From NCBI GenBank assembly GCA_963576565.1, contig CAUYVT010000087.1:1-64000 (forward strand): DNA of 64,000 nucleotides, read 5' to 3'. This stretch comes from Aspidapion aeneum. Taxonomy: Eukaryota; Arthropoda; Insecta; Coleoptera; Brentidae. Below the pieces are notes generated by a model. The model was given only the letters and a program-made list of their open reading frames with translations. It ran no database searches and was not told where the DNA came from. Every line of letters begins with the position of its first letter. The first letter of the stretch is position 1. The position numbers and the translations under genes were made by a program. This document shows positions 10,472 through 19,943 of the stretch, in pieces.

Positions 10472-11422
10472 ATGTGTAATATCATAGAAAAGTATTTAGT
10501 AGATAAGAAAGATGTTAATGTTAAGAGTGATAAAGGAAATACGCCTTTGCATTTAGCTGTGGAAGAAGGTAATCTTGAAGCAGTTAAACATCTTATAGAG
10601 AAAGGGGCTGATATTAACGCTATTGGTCGGTACAGATGTACTCCTTTGTGTATTGCTGCAAAAAAAGGTAATTTGTATTTAACTGCATATATTCTAATTG
10701 AAGGAGCTGATTTAAACGCTCAGGATGAATGTAGTTGGACTCCGTTGTATTACGCTGTCTATTCAGGAAATATTGATGTGGTAAGATTTTTAATAGATCA
10801 GGGTGCTGATTATAATATTACTGACGGTGAAGGTTCTCCCGTATATTATGCATTTCAATATGGCCATGTTAGAATAGTCAAATATTTTGTAGAAGAAAAG
10901 GGTATTGATCCTATGACAGCAGACGAATATGGAGGTACTTTATTTGGTCAAGCTGTTGTAGGTGGTGACCTGGATACTATAGAATATCTGATAGATGAAA
11001 AAAATGTTGTTTATGACGGCAATGATCTGTTGGAAACAGCAATATTATGTAGCCACTTGGATGTTGTTGAATATTTGGTAGAGGAGAAAGGAGTTGATGT
11101 AAACTTTGTGGAAAAAAACGGCTGGACACCTTTACTTGATGCTGTTGAGCGAGATAATGTTGAAGTAGTAGAATACCTAATAGAGAAAGGAGCTTATGTC
11201 AGTGCTACAACAGAAGATGGCACCACTGGATTACATATAGCTGCTGAACATTGTAACTTTGACATGGTCAAATGTCTTGTAATAAATGGGGCAAATATAA
11301 ATGCCAGAGACAAGAATGATAATACACCGCTGCGCTTGGCTATTCAAGATAGTGAATATCAAGATAAAAGGTATAAAGAGGACGTAAAGGAGTACCTTAT
11401 CAGCCGTGGTGCACATATTTAG
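10472..11422 (+). CDS. Ankyrin-repeat protein (316 aa)
   Basis: This protein is almost entirely ankyrin repeats, about eight to nine units of roughly 33 residues from residue 18 to the end. The first, KGNTPLHLAVEEGNLEAVKHLIEKGADIN, fits the consensus closely. Middle units (residues about 115-200) are diverged, while the last two are again close to consensus. There is no signal peptide or membrane segment. Wolbachia uses many such proteins as candidate host-interacting effectors; the binding partner cannot be read from sequence. A hairpin just downstream may end its transcript. Confidence 0.88.
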   Translation: MCNIIEKYLVDKKDVNVKSDKGNTPLHLAVEEGNLEAVKHLIEKGADINAIGRYRCTPLCIAAKKGNLYLTAYILIEGADLNAQDECSWTPLYYAVYSGNIDVVRFLIDQGADYNITDGEGSPVYYAFQYGHVRIVKYFVEEKGIDPMTADEYGGTLFGQAVVGGDLDTIEYLIDEKNVVYDGNDLLETAILCSHLDVVEYLVEEKGVDVNFVEKNGWTPLLDAVERDNVEVVEYLIEKGAYVSATTEDGTTGLHIAAEHCNFDMVKCLVINGANINARDKNDNTPLRLAIQDSEYQDKRYKEDVKEYLISRGAHI

Positions 11423-11448
11423 AGAAAGCAGAAACCTCTTTTACTCAG

Positions 11449-11482
11449 CTCTCCTATTTTACATTTCTGTGCGGTAGGAGAG
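11449..11482. terminator. Hairpin after the ankyrin gene
   Basis: The 8-base arms CTCTCCTA (11449-11456) and TAGGAGAG (11475-11482) are perfect complements around an 18-base loop and are followed by TGTTCTTTAA. This is a plausible terminator for the upstream ankyrin gene, though the T-tract is weak. Confidence 0.45.
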
Positions 11483-11544
11483 TGTTCTTTAATAGAATCT
11501 TAGATAAAAGAGTATATCTTTGTCTCAAAATATTTTAAAGAGAC

Positions 11545-12468
11545 ATGACTACAGACTATGAAGTAGGGAAAAAGTTAAAATATGAGAGGGAAAGGCAAAA
11601 ATATACTCAAGCAGGTCTAGGAAGTAAAGTCGGAGTATTAGAGAAGCAAATGTCCAGATATGAGCGAGGGGAAAATCCGATTTCAATCATTACATTCTGT
11701 ATGATAGTAGTGGAACTAATGATTGATATGGCAAAACTACTGCCTGAATCGACGGCATCAGAGAAAGGTGAGGTAGAAAAAACATTAAATCTAGTTAGAG
11801 AATGTAAAAAATTTAGGAATCAGGAATTATGTAAGATAGCCTCTGCATTAAATAAATCTATCCAGATGGGGGAAGAAGAAGGTAAAAAAGCAGAAGTAGC
11901 AAAGAATCTACTTAAAGCGGGTATTTCTGTTGATATCATTCTCCAAACAACAGGCTTGTCTAAAGATGAACTTGAGAAACATGATAAAACAGAGGTAGTT
12001 AATTTTATAGCCTATAAAACAGGGGAAAATATTAAAGACTGGAGGATAGCAAGAGGACGTTCTCAGGAAGATTTAGGAAATAAAGTCGGTTTAACAGGTG
12101 GTCAAATAAGACGCTACGAGCAAGGAACCCATGTCATGACAATAGGAAAACTGCTTAGCATAGCAAACGAATTATCAACGCATGCCAAAACTCTACTGCC
12201 GAAAATTAGTGAACTAATAGAAAAAGGCAATGTTGAAATTGAAAGAAGTAATGAGGGAGAAAATGGAGTACTAGATTTAGTGAGAGAGTATAATAAAATT
12301 GAGGATGAAGAAATACGTGATAAATTTTATTCATTAATTATGTCAGTATCTAAAAGAATACAGATTGATAAAGAAAAGGGTAAAAAAATAGGGGAAATAG
12401 AAGTGGCAAAGAACCTACTTAAGGTAGGTGTTCCTATTAATGTAGGCGACTGGCCTACAAAACCTTAA
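11545..12468 (+). CDS. Double HTH (XRE/Cro-C1 type) transcriptional regulator of the WO prophage type
   Basis: The protein is an internal duplication: each half has a Cro/C1-type helix-turn-helix followed by an alpha-helical region. Half 1 has GKKLKYERERQKYTQAGLGS at residues 8-27 and half 2 has IKDWRIARGRSQEDLGNKVG near 167-186. Paired XRE regulators of about 300 residues are a hallmark of WO phage regions. Half 1 ends in AGISVDIILQTTGLSKDELE. The matching part of half 2 stops at VGVPINVGDWPTKP, so the C-terminus looks frameshifted. A mobile-element block begins only 54 bases downstream. DNA-binding regulation is inferred from the fold; targets are unknown. Confidence 0.85.
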   Translation: MTTDYEVGKKLKYERERQKYTQAGLGSKVGVLEKQMSRYERGENPISIITFCMIVVELMIDMAKLLPESTASEKGEVEKTLNLVRECKKFRNQELCKIASALNKSIQMGEEEGKKAEVAKNLLKAGISVDIILQTTGLSKDELEKHDKTEVVNFIAYKTGENIKDWRIARGRSQEDLGNKVGLTGGQIRRYEQGTHVMTIGKLLSIANELSTHAKTLLPKISELIEKGNVEIERSNEGENGVLDLVREYNKIEDEEIRDKFYSLIMSVSKRIQIDKEKGKKIGEIEVAKNLLKVGVPINVGDWPTKP

Positions 12469-12552
12469 AGCTAGTGGCATGCTTGAAGGACCATAAATAT
12501 CAAGATAATTTCCTTAGAAAATGGGAGTGTTAAATAAACCATACGCGTCAAG

Positions 12553-13881
12553 TTAAGAGATTGTGAGCAAATTTAGAGAAGTTAAGGTGGATACCCTAGT
12601 TTTTCTGTACTTGTCTTTTAATGAAAATTGCGACCAAGTTATGGTAAGCTTTTTGAGAAAAATATTTAAGCCTTTAATTTTATTATTTAGTGCTAAAAAT
12701 AACTCTCTAACCCGCCTTTTTAGCTCAATAAATGCCTTTGTTAAGCTAAGTTCTGTATTCTTTTTCACTTCTGTGCAACCAACTATGCCGTGAAATATAA
12801 GAATTGCGCACAATTTGGCATATAGCTCACATAATACTCTGTATGGCTTTCCTCTCAGCTTATCAAGCCTTATATTACTCTTATATAATTTGAACAATAA
12901 TTCAATTTGCCATCTTATTCGGTAAACTACTAGTATTTGCTCAGCATTAATCTTACTTTTTGGAACATTAGTTATAAATATCGACCAATTTAGTAACTTT
13001 TGGTTCCTTTGAGAAGATGTGTATCCATGTGATCTTGCTAACCTATTAGCCTTTCTTCTTCTAGCCATAGCTTGTTCTTCAGTTAGTTTTTTAAATATAA
13101 TTCTCACTTTAACCCTTGTCTCTTTTCCTAACAATACCTCCTGTTCTAGAAAAGATCGATCTCCCAAATGTTCTAGTAAATCTATTTTTTGACCTGTCTC
13201 TATATCATATATATTCGTATCAGATTTATAACGACTGATAAAATAAGCTCCTGCTTGACTGATCTGCTCAAAAGAACTTGGCACGAAATAACCCAAATCA
13301 GATATTAGTAAATCGTTGCTCGATATATTCCTTAAATGGCTTCTATAACCCTGATCTGACCTTATTCCTTCAGTTATATTAAGCTGGTCTAATGTCTGGT
13401 TTAGGTAGTCAAAAACTAATTGTAACTTTATTCCAGACTTAGTATTGCTTTCATAACCACTGTAGCTGGTACCATAACCTTTATACATGTCTTCCATACT
13501 GTTAGGTAAGCTAATATAGCTGCTGTCTAATAATTTAACACCTCCAAAGTGCTTCAAGATTCTGCAATCAACTTGTAAGGTATTTTTAAGTAACGTTAAA
13601 GATTCATTATACATTCTTTTCATGAATTCCACTGCTTCCTTGGTAAATCTAAAGTCCAGACCTTGTTTTGTTATATTTATCGAGTCTTCATTCAATAATT
13701 GACACACTGTCTCTATACTACAATTATCAACCCCTATATTACCCAAAACGATGGCTTTTATGAACGACGAGCCTTTTAGCTTCCTCTTTCTTTTTATGAA
13801 CCCTGTTGTAGCTGAGATTTTATCTGCTTTTTCATTAAAAAATTCTTTGAGCTTTTTTGAGATGCAAACTATTCTTTTCAT
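12553..13881 (-). CDS. IS4-family transposase, copy 1
   Basis: This 442-residue DDE transposase has the first catalytic Asp region in LLDSSYISLP, the second in LLISDLGYF, and the diagnostic IS4 signature Y-x2-R-x3-E-x6-K in YRIRWQIELLFKLYKS near residues 329-344. The element is 12540-13986. Its flanks are the IS256 end in opposite orientations rather than a direct repeat, so this copy looks like a recombinant between two inserted copies. The protein is identical to the other four full copies in this window. Confidence 0.93.
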   Translation of the reverse strand: MKRIVCISKKLKEFFNEKADKISATTGFIKRKRKLKGSSFIKAIVLGNIGVDNCSIETVCQLLNEDSINITKQGLDFRFTKEAVEFMKRMYNESLTLLKNTLQVDCRILKHFGGVKLLDSSYISLPNSMEDMYKGYGTSYSGYESNTKSGIKLQLVFDYLNQTLDQLNITEGIRSDQGYRSHLRNISSNDLLISDLGYFVPSSFEQISQAGAYFISRYKSDTNIYDIETGQKIDLLEHLGDRSFLEQEVLLGKETRVKVRIIFKKLTEEQAMARRRKANRLARSHGYTSSQRNQKLLNWSIFITNVPKSKINAEQILVVYRIRWQIELLFKLYKSNIRLDKLRGKPYRVLCELYAKLCAILIFHGIVGCTEVKKNTELSLTKAFIELKRRVRELFLALNNKIKGLNIFLKKLTITWSQFSLKDKYRKTRVSTLTSLNLLTIS

Positions 13882-14003
13882 TGTATAAGTTCTCCGTTTT
13901 CTTTGTTAAATTTAAGAGAACTTATATCTTCTTTTTCTTTTCTTTACATCAACTTTACCTCACTTCTTCTTAACTTGACGCGTATGGTTTATTTAACACT
14001 CCC

Positions 14004-14156
14004 CACTAAATAATAAAATTAAAGGCTTAAATATTTTTCTCAAAAAGCTTACCATAACTTGGTCGCAATTTTCATTAAAAGACAAGTACAGAAAAACTAG
14101 GGTATCCACCTTAACTTCTCTAAATTTGCTCACAATCTCTTAACTTGACGCGTATG
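14004..14156 (+). mobile_element. 3'-terminal fragment of the IS4-family element
   Basis: These 153 bases match the last part of the IS4 copies, from the codons for LALNNKIKG to the terminal TCTTAACTTGACGCGTATG. They are preceded directly by the IS256-type end ACTCCC (13998-14003). The 5' part of this IS4 copy is missing, so it was cut by the element to its left. Confidence 0.85.
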
Positions 14157-15487
14157 GTTAAATAAACTGTGTCAAACCAAGAAATAAAAATATAATTGAT
14201 ATAAAAAATGGAGGTTTGACATGAGTCAAAAAATAGCAAATAGAACTGCCGGTTTGGTAGATTACAAAGAACTGGAAGCAAATATACTGTCATCAATAAG
14301 GGAAGGCAGACCATTAACAGGAAGAGATGGTGCATTAACGCCATTTATAAAAAGACTGTTGGAGGCGAGTCTGGAAGGTGAAATAGAAAACCACTTGTTG
14401 GCTGAAAGCGAAGAAAATAATCGCAGAAACGGAAGGAGTGGAAAGACTTTACGTACAAGTGCAGGTTCATTTGAGCTTTTGACGCCAAGAGATAGGGAAG
14501 GAAGTTTCGAACCACAAATAGTCAAAAAAAGGCAAACAAACTTACATCCAGAGCTTGAAACGAAGATTTTGAGCACATTTGCCAGTGGTATGGGCTATAG
14601 AGATATAGCATCACATGTAGAAGAAATTTACGATCACAAAATATCGGCAGCAGAGATATCAAGTATTACCGACAAATTGCTACCGATAATCAACGAATGG
14701 CGTAGTCGCCCGCTGCAATCTGTATATCCAATAGTGTTCATGGATGGCATGTTTTTTAAGGTCAAAGAGGATGGACATTGCGTAAGTAAATGTATGTACA
14801 ATATATTGGGCATAGACCAAAATGGCAAAAAAGAAGTACTAGGCTTTTATTTAGCCGAAAGTGAAGGAGCTAACTTCTGGTTGGGAGTACTAAATGATCT
14901 AAAAGAAAGAGGAGTAGAAGATATTCTAATTGCTTGTGTTGATGGGCTAAAAAGCTTTCCTGCTGCGATAAATAGTGTATTTCCTAATGCAGAGGTACAG
15001 CTATGTGTGGTGCATCAGATACGCAATTCTCTGAAATATGTATCTAGCAAAGATGTAAAGATTTTCATGAGTGATTTAAAAAAAGTATATCAGGCTTCAA
15101 GTAGAGAAATAGCTGAAAATTATCTGCTTGAGTTGGAAGAAAAATGGGGAGAAAAATATCCCCTAGTCATAAAATCCTGGCAGAATAATTGGGAAAACTT
15201 ATCCGGCTATTTCAAGTATTCTGGCCCAGTCAGGAGGCTAATTTATACTACCAATCCTATTGAGGGGCTGCATAGACAGATTAGAAAATTTACTAAAACT
15301 AAGGGCTCATTTACCAGCACAAATGCCTTGTACAAACAGGTATATTGTGCTATAAAAAAGGTAGGGCAAAAATGGACTATGGCTTTGCCTAATTGGGCAT
15401 TAACTATGTCTCAGCTCGACATTTTCTTTCCTAATAGATTGAAAATTGAGTTGAACTAAAAATGCGGTTTGACACAGTTTATTTAAC
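14157..15487 (+). mobile_element. IS256-family element copy 1 (inner portion)
   Basis: The inner IS256 body runs between GTTAAATAAACTGTGTCAAA (14157-14176) and its near-complement TTTGACACAGTTTATTTAAC (15468-15487). The outermost GGGAGT of each terminus is separated from it by an inserted IS4 copy. Confidence 0.85.
14221..15459 (+). CDS. IS256-family (mutator-type) transposase, copy 1
   Basis: The 412-residue protein has the mutator-type DDE pattern: PIVFMDGMFFKV (first Asp), ILIACVDGLKSFPAAI (second Asp) and TNPIEGLHRQIRKF (Glu). The Shine-Dalgarno GGAGG lies just before the ATG (AAATGGAGGTTTGACATG). The protein is identical to the copy at 43830-45068. The gene is complete, but both element ends are split by IS4 insertions, so movement would depend on distant outer ends. 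Confidence 0.95.
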   Translation: MSQKIANRTAGLVDYKELEANILSSIREGRPLTGRDGALTPFIKRLLEASLEGEIENHLLAESEENNRRNGRSGKTLRTSAGSFELLTPRDREGSFEPQIVKKRQTNLHPELETKILSTFASGMGYRDIASHVEEIYDHKISAAEISSITDKLLPIINEWRSRPLQSVYPIVFMDGMFFKVKEDGHCVSKCMYNILGIDQNGKKEVLGFYLAESEGANFWLGVLNDLKERGVEDILIACVDGLKSFPAAINSVFPNAEVQLCVVHQIRNSLKYVSSKDVKIFMSDLKKVYQASSREIAENYLLELEEKWGEKYPLVIKSWQNNWENLSGYFKYSGPVRRLIYTTNPIEGLHRQIRKFTKTKGSFTSTNALYKQVYCAIKKVGQKWTMALPNWALTMSQLDIFFPNRLKIELN

Positions 15488-15500
15488 CATACGCGTCAAG

Positions 15501-16829
15501 TTAAGAGATTGTGAGCAAATTTAGAGAAGTTAAGGTGGATACCCTAGTTTTTCTGTACTTGTCTTTTAATGAAAATTGCGACCAAGTTATGGTAAGCTTT
15601 TTGAGAAAAATATTTAAGCCTTTAATTTTATTATTTAGTGCTAAAAATAACTCTCTAACCCGCCTTTTTAGCTCAATAAATGCCTTTGTTAAGCTAAGTT
15701 CTGTATTCTTTTTCACTTCTGTGCAACCAACTATGCCGTGAAATATAAGAATTGCGCACAATTTGGCATATAGCTCACATAATACTCTGTATGGCTTTCC
15801 TCTCAGCTTATCAAGCCTTATATTACTCTTATATAATTTGAACAATAATTCAATTTGCCATCTTATTCGGTAAACTACTAGTATTTGCTCAGCATTAATC
15901 TTACTTTTTGGAACATTAGTTATAAATATCGACCAATTTAGTAACTTTTGGTTCCTTTGAGAAGATGTGTATCCATGTGATCTTGCTAACCTATTAGCCT
16001 TTCTTCTTCTAGCCATAGCTTGTTCTTCAGTTAGTTTTTTAAATATAATTCTCACTTTAACCCTTGTCTCTTTTCCTAACAATACCTCCTGTTCTAGAAA
16101 AGATCGATCTCCCAAATGTTCTAGTAAATCTATTTTTTGACCTGTCTCTATATCATATATATTCGTATCAGATTTATAACGACTGATAAAATAAGCTCCT
16201 GCTTGACTGATCTGCTCAAAAGAACTTGGCACGAAATAACCCAAATCAGATATTAGTAAATCGTTGCTCGATATATTCCTTAAATGGCTTCTATAACCCT
16301 GATCTGACCTTATTCCTTCAGTTATATTAAGCTGGTCTAATGTCTGGTTTAGGTAGTCAAAAACTAATTGTAACTTTATTCCAGACTTAGTATTGCTTTC
16401 ATAACCACTGTAGCTGGTACCATAACCTTTATACATGTCTTCCATACTGTTAGGTAAGCTAATATAGCTGCTGTCTAATAATTTAACACCTCCAAAGTGC
16501 TTCAAGATTCTGCAATCAACTTGTAAGGTATTTTTAAGTAACGTTAAAGATTCATTATACATTCTTTTCATGAATTCCACTGCTTCCTTGGTAAATCTAA
16601 AGTCCAGACCTTGTTTTGTTATATTTATCGAGTCTTCATTCAATAATTGACACACTGTCTCTATACTACAATTATCAACCCCTATATTACCCAAAACGAT
16701 GGCTTTTATGAACGACGAGCCTTTTAGCTTCCTCTTTCTTTTTATGAACCCTGTTGTAGCTGAGATTTTATCTGCTTTTTCATTAAAAAATTCTTTGAGC
16801 TTTTTTGAGATGCAAACTATTCTTTTCAT
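15501..16829 (-). CDS. IS4-family transposase, copy 2
   Basis: It is identical in protein to copy 1; the element is 15488-16934. It joins the right end of IS256 copy 1 (GTTTATTTAAC at 15477-15487) to the right end of the inverted IS256 copy 2 (GTTAAATAAAC at 16935-16945). Its flanks are therefore inverted, not direct, repeats. That is the expected scar of recombination between two IS4 copies that once sat in different IS256 elements. Confidence 0.93.
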   Translation of the reverse strand: MKRIVCISKKLKEFFNEKADKISATTGFIKRKRKLKGSSFIKAIVLGNIGVDNCSIETVCQLLNEDSINITKQGLDFRFTKEAVEFMKRMYNESLTLLKNTLQVDCRILKHFGGVKLLDSSYISLPNSMEDMYKGYGTSYSGYESNTKSGIKLQLVFDYLNQTLDQLNITEGIRSDQGYRSHLRNISSNDLLISDLGYFVPSSFEQISQAGAYFISRYKSDTNIYDIETGQKIDLLEHLGDRSFLEQEVLLGKETRVKVRIIFKKLTEEQAMARRRKANRLARSHGYTSSQRNQKLLNWSIFITNVPKSKINAEQILVVYRIRWQIELLFKLYKSNIRLDKLRGKPYRVLCELYAKLCAILIFHGIVGCTEVKKNTELSLTKAFIELKRRVRELFLALNNKIKGLNIFLKKLTITWSQFSLKDKYRKTRVSTLTSLNLLTIS

Positions 16830-16934
16830 TGTATAAGTTCTCCGTTTTCTTTGTTAAATTTAAGAGAACTTATATCTTCTTTTTCTTTTCTTTACATCAA
16901 CTTTACCTCACTTCTTCTTAACTTGACGCGTATG

Positions 16935-18267
16935 GTTAAATAAACTGTGTCAAACCGCATTTTTAGTTCAACTCAATTTTCAATTTGCCAGGAAAGAAAA
17001 CATCAAGTTGAGAGATAGTTAATGCCCAATCATGTACAGGCATCGTCCACTTTTCCTCTGCCTTCTTTATAGCACAATATACCTGCTTATACAAGGCATT
17101 TATGCTGGTAAATGAGCCTTTGGTCTTAGTGAATTTCCTAATTTGCCTATGTAGCCCCTCTATGGGATTGGTGGTGTAGATTATCCTCCTAACTGGACCA
17201 GAATACTTAAAATAACCAGACAAGTTTTCCCAATTATTCTGCCAAGATTTTATAACCATAGGGTACTTTGTGCCCCATTTTTCATCCAATTCCAACAGAT
17301 AATTCTCGGCAATTTCCTTGCTTGAAGCTTGATATACCTTCTTTAAATCGCTCAAAAAACTCTTCGCATCTTTACTGGCCACATACTTCAGTGAGTTGCG
17401 TATCTGATGCACTATACACATCTGCACTTCCGCATTAGGAAAGACACTGTTTATAGCTGCAGGAAAGCTTTTCAGCCCATCAACGCAGGCAATAAGGATA
17501 TCTTCTACTCCTCTTTCTTTGAGGTCATTTAGCACTCCCAACCAGAAGTTAGCTCCTTCACTTTCAGCCAAATAAAAACCTAATACTTCTTTTTTGCCAT
17601 TTTGATCTATGCCTAATATGTTATACATGCATTTACTTACGCAATGCCCGTCCTCTTTGACTTTAAAAAACATGCCATCCATGAAAACTATCGGATATAC
17701 AGACTGCAGCGGGCGACTACGCCATTCGTTGATTACTGGTAGCAATTTGTCAGTAATACTTGATATCTCTGCCGCCGATATTTTGTGATCATAAATTTCC
17801 TCAACATGTGACACTATATCTCTATAGCCCATACCACTGGCAAATGTGCTCAAAATCTTCGTTTCAAGCTCTGGATGTAAGTTTGTTTGCCTTTTTTTGA
17901 CTATTTGTGGTTCGAAACTTCCTTCCCTATCTCTTGGCGTCAAAAGCTCAAATGACCCTGCGCTTGTACGTAAAGTCTTTGCATTCCTCCCATTTCTTCG
18001 ATTATTCTCTTCGCTTTCAGCCGACAAGTGGTTTTCTATTTCACCTTCCAGGCTTACCTCCAGCAACTTTTTTATAAACGGTGTTAATGCTCCATCTCTT
18101 CCTTTCAACGGTCTTCCTTCTCGTATAGACGACAGGATATTTGTTTCTAATTCTTTATAATCTACCAAACCGGTAGTTCTGTTTACTACTTTCTGACTCA
18201 TTGTCAAACCTCCATTTTTTTATATCAATTTATTACTTTTTTTTCGGTTTGACACAGTTTATTTAAC
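16935..18267 (-). mobile_element. IS256-family element copy 2 (inner portion)
   Basis: An inverted IS256 body lies between GTTAAATAAACTGTGTCAAA at 16935 and TTTGACACAGTTTATTTAAC ending at 18267. Its leader before the transposase (AAAAAAAAGTAATAAATTG) is closer to the second IS256 type at 41165 than to copy 1, so it is a separate lineage sharing the same termini. Confidence 0.82.
16963..18207 (-). CDS. IS256-family transposase, copy 2 (diverged)
   Basis: The 414-residue protein is complete, with the same mutator-type motifs as copy 1 (MDGMFFKV, CVDGLKSF, NPIEGLHRQ). It differs at scattered sites and at the C-terminus (KAEEKWTMPVHDWALTISQL against KVGQKWTMALPNWALTMSQL). The divergence contrasts with the perfect identity of the IS4 copies and means the IS256 copies are older or came from different lineages. 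Confidence 0.95.
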   Translation of the reverse strand: MTMSQKVVNRTTGLVDYKELETNILSSIREGRPLKGRDGALTPFIKKLLEVSLEGEIENHLSAESEENNRRNGRNAKTLRTSAGSFELLTPRDREGSFEPQIVKKRQTNLHPELETKILSTFASGMGYRDIVSHVEEIYDHKISAAEISSITDKLLPVINEWRSRPLQSVYPIVFMDGMFFKVKEDGHCVSKCMYNILGIDQNGKKEVLGFYLAESEGANFWLGVLNDLKERGVEDILIACVDGLKSFPAAINSVFPNAEVQMCIVHQIRNSLKYVASKDAKSFLSDLKKVYQASSKEIAENYLLELDEKWGTKYPMVIKSWQNNWENLSGYFKYSGPVRRIIYTTNPIEGLHRQIRKFTKTKGSFTSINALYKQVYCAIKKAEEKWTMPVHDWALTISQLDVFFPGKLKIELN

Positions 18268-18372
18268 CATACGCGTCAAGTTAAGAAGAAGTGAGGTAAA
18301 GTTGATGTAAAGAAAAGAAAAAGAAGATATAAGTTCTCTTAAATTTAACAAAGAAAACGGAGAACTTATACA

Positions 18373-19701
18373 ATGAAAAGAATAGTTTGCATCTCAAAAA
18401 AGCTCAAAGAATTTTTTAATGAAAAAGCAGATAAAATCTCAGCTACAACAGGGTTCATAAAAAGAAAGAGGAAGCTAAAAGGCTCGTCGTTCATAAAAGC
18501 CATCGTTTTGGGTAATATAGGGGTTGATAATTGTAGTATAGAGACAGTGTGTCAATTATTGAATGAAGACTCGATAAATATAACAAAACAAGGTCTGGAC
18601 TTTAGATTTACCAAGGAAGCAGTGGAATTCATGAAAAGAATGTATAATGAATCTTTAACGTTACTTAAAAATACCTTACAAGTTGATTGCAGAATCTTGA
18701 AGCACTTTGGAGGTGTTAAATTATTAGACAGCAGCTATATTAGCTTACCTAACAGTATGGAAGACATGTATAAAGGTTATGGTACCAGCTACAGTGGTTA
18801 TGAAAGCAATACTAAGTCTGGAATAAAGTTACAATTAGTTTTTGACTACCTAAACCAGACATTAGACCAGCTTAATATAACTGAAGGAATAAGGTCAGAT
18901 CAGGGTTATAGAAGCCATTTAAGGAATATATCGAGCAACGATTTACTAATATCTGATTTGGGTTATTTCGTGCCAAGTTCTTTTGAGCAGATCAGTCAAG
19001 CAGGAGCTTATTTTATCAGTCGTTATAAATCTGATACGAATATATATGATATAGAGACAGGTCAAAAAATAGATTTACTAGAACATTTGGGAGATCGATC
19101 TTTTCTAGAACAGGAGGTATTGTTAGGAAAAGAGACAAGGGTTAAAGTGAGAATTATATTTAAAAAACTAACTGAAGAACAAGCTATGGCTAGAAGAAGA
19201 AAGGCTAATAGGTTAGCAAGATCACATGGATACACATCTTCTCAAAGGAACCAAAAGTTACTAAATTGGTCGATATTTATAACTAATGTTCCAAAAAGTA
19301 AGATTAATGCTGAGCAAATACTAGTAGTTTACCGAATAAGATGGCAAATTGAATTATTGTTCAAATTATATAAGAGTAATATAAGGCTTGATAAGCTGAG
19401 AGGAAAGCCATACAGAGTATTATGTGAGCTATATGCCAAATTGTGCGCAATTCTTATATTTCACGGCATAGTTGGTTGCACAGAAGTGAAAAAGAATACA
19501 GAACTTAGCTTAACAAAGGCATTTATTGAGCTAAAAAGGCGGGTTAGAGAGTTATTTTTAGCACTAAATAATAAAATTAAAGGCTTAAATATTTTTCTCA
19601 AAAAGCTTACCATAACTTGGTCGCAATTTTCATTAAAAGACAAGTACAGAAAAACTAGGGTATCCACCTTAACTTCTCTAAATTTGCTCACAATCTCTTA
19701 A
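18373..19701 (+). CDS. IS4-family transposase, copy 3
   Basis: It is identical in protein to copies 1 and 2; the element is 18268-19714. This copy has a perfect 11-base direct repeat at both sides (GTTTATTTAAC at 18257-18267 and 19715-19725). This shows simple insertion into the IS256 terminus and defines the target duplication length. Eleven bases is within the IS4-family range. Confidence 0.95.
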   Translation: MKRIVCISKKLKEFFNEKADKISATTGFIKRKRKLKGSSFIKAIVLGNIGVDNCSIETVCQLLNEDSINITKQGLDFRFTKEAVEFMKRMYNESLTLLKNTLQVDCRILKHFGGVKLLDSSYISLPNSMEDMYKGYGTSYSGYESNTKSGIKLQLVFDYLNQTLDQLNITEGIRSDQGYRSHLRNISSNDLLISDLGYFVPSSFEQISQAGAYFISRYKSDTNIYDIETGQKIDLLEHLGDRSFLEQEVLLGKETRVKVRIIFKKLTEEQAMARRRKANRLARSHGYTSSQRNQKLLNWSIFITNVPKSKINAEQILVVYRIRWQIELLFKLYKSNIRLDKLRGKPYRVLCELYAKLCAILIFHGIVGCTEVKKNTELSLTKAFIELKRRVRELFLALNNKIKGLNIFLKKLTITWSQFSLKDKYRKTRVSTLTSLNLLTIS

Positions 19702-19731
19702 CTTGACGCGTATGGTTTATTTAACACTCCC

Positions 19732-19943
19732 TCAATAAATCTGTCTCATTTAATGCAATAAAAAATTTAGCTTTCGATGTTTTTTCTACAGAGTCAGACA
19801 TAGACTGCATTATGGATCGATTATCACAGTTATTTTTGATGAATACTTTAGTAGTGAGAAAAGGAAGGAAGGTCGAGCGTAATAAAGTAACTGATACTCG
19901 TTCACTGAACTACCAAAAAAGAACTAGAAAACATGTGTTTTGA
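19732..19943 (+). pseudogene. Truncated 3' end of an unrecognised gene
   Basis: Directly after the IS array an open frame runs about 70 codons with no start, in the frame LNKSVSFNAIKNLAFDVFST..., and ends with a strongly basic tail (RKGRKVERNKV..., NYQKRTRKHVF). It reads like the C-terminus of a real protein cut by the mobile block. I do not recognise it. From 19944 to 20134 I see only AT-rich sequence. Confidence 0.45.

Larger units (their letters stand above)
12523..19731. mobile_element. Nested IS array: three IS4-family copies in the ends of two IS256-family copies
   Basis: The block is bounded on both sides by the IS256 outer end GGGAGTGTTAAATAAAC (12523-12539, and its complement 19715-19731). 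Inside, in order, are IS4 copy 1 (12540-13986, minus), a second outer end plus an IS4 3' fragment (13987-14156), IS256 copy 1 (plus), IS4 copy 2 (15488-16934, minus), IS256 copy 2 (minus) and IS4 copy 3 (18268-19714, plus). Each IS4 copy is exactly 1447 bases with inverted ends CATACGCGTCAAGTTAAGA. Each is flanked by the 11-base IS256-end sequence GTTAAATAAAC or its complement. I see no target duplication of the whole block in the flanks. Confidence 0.85.
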
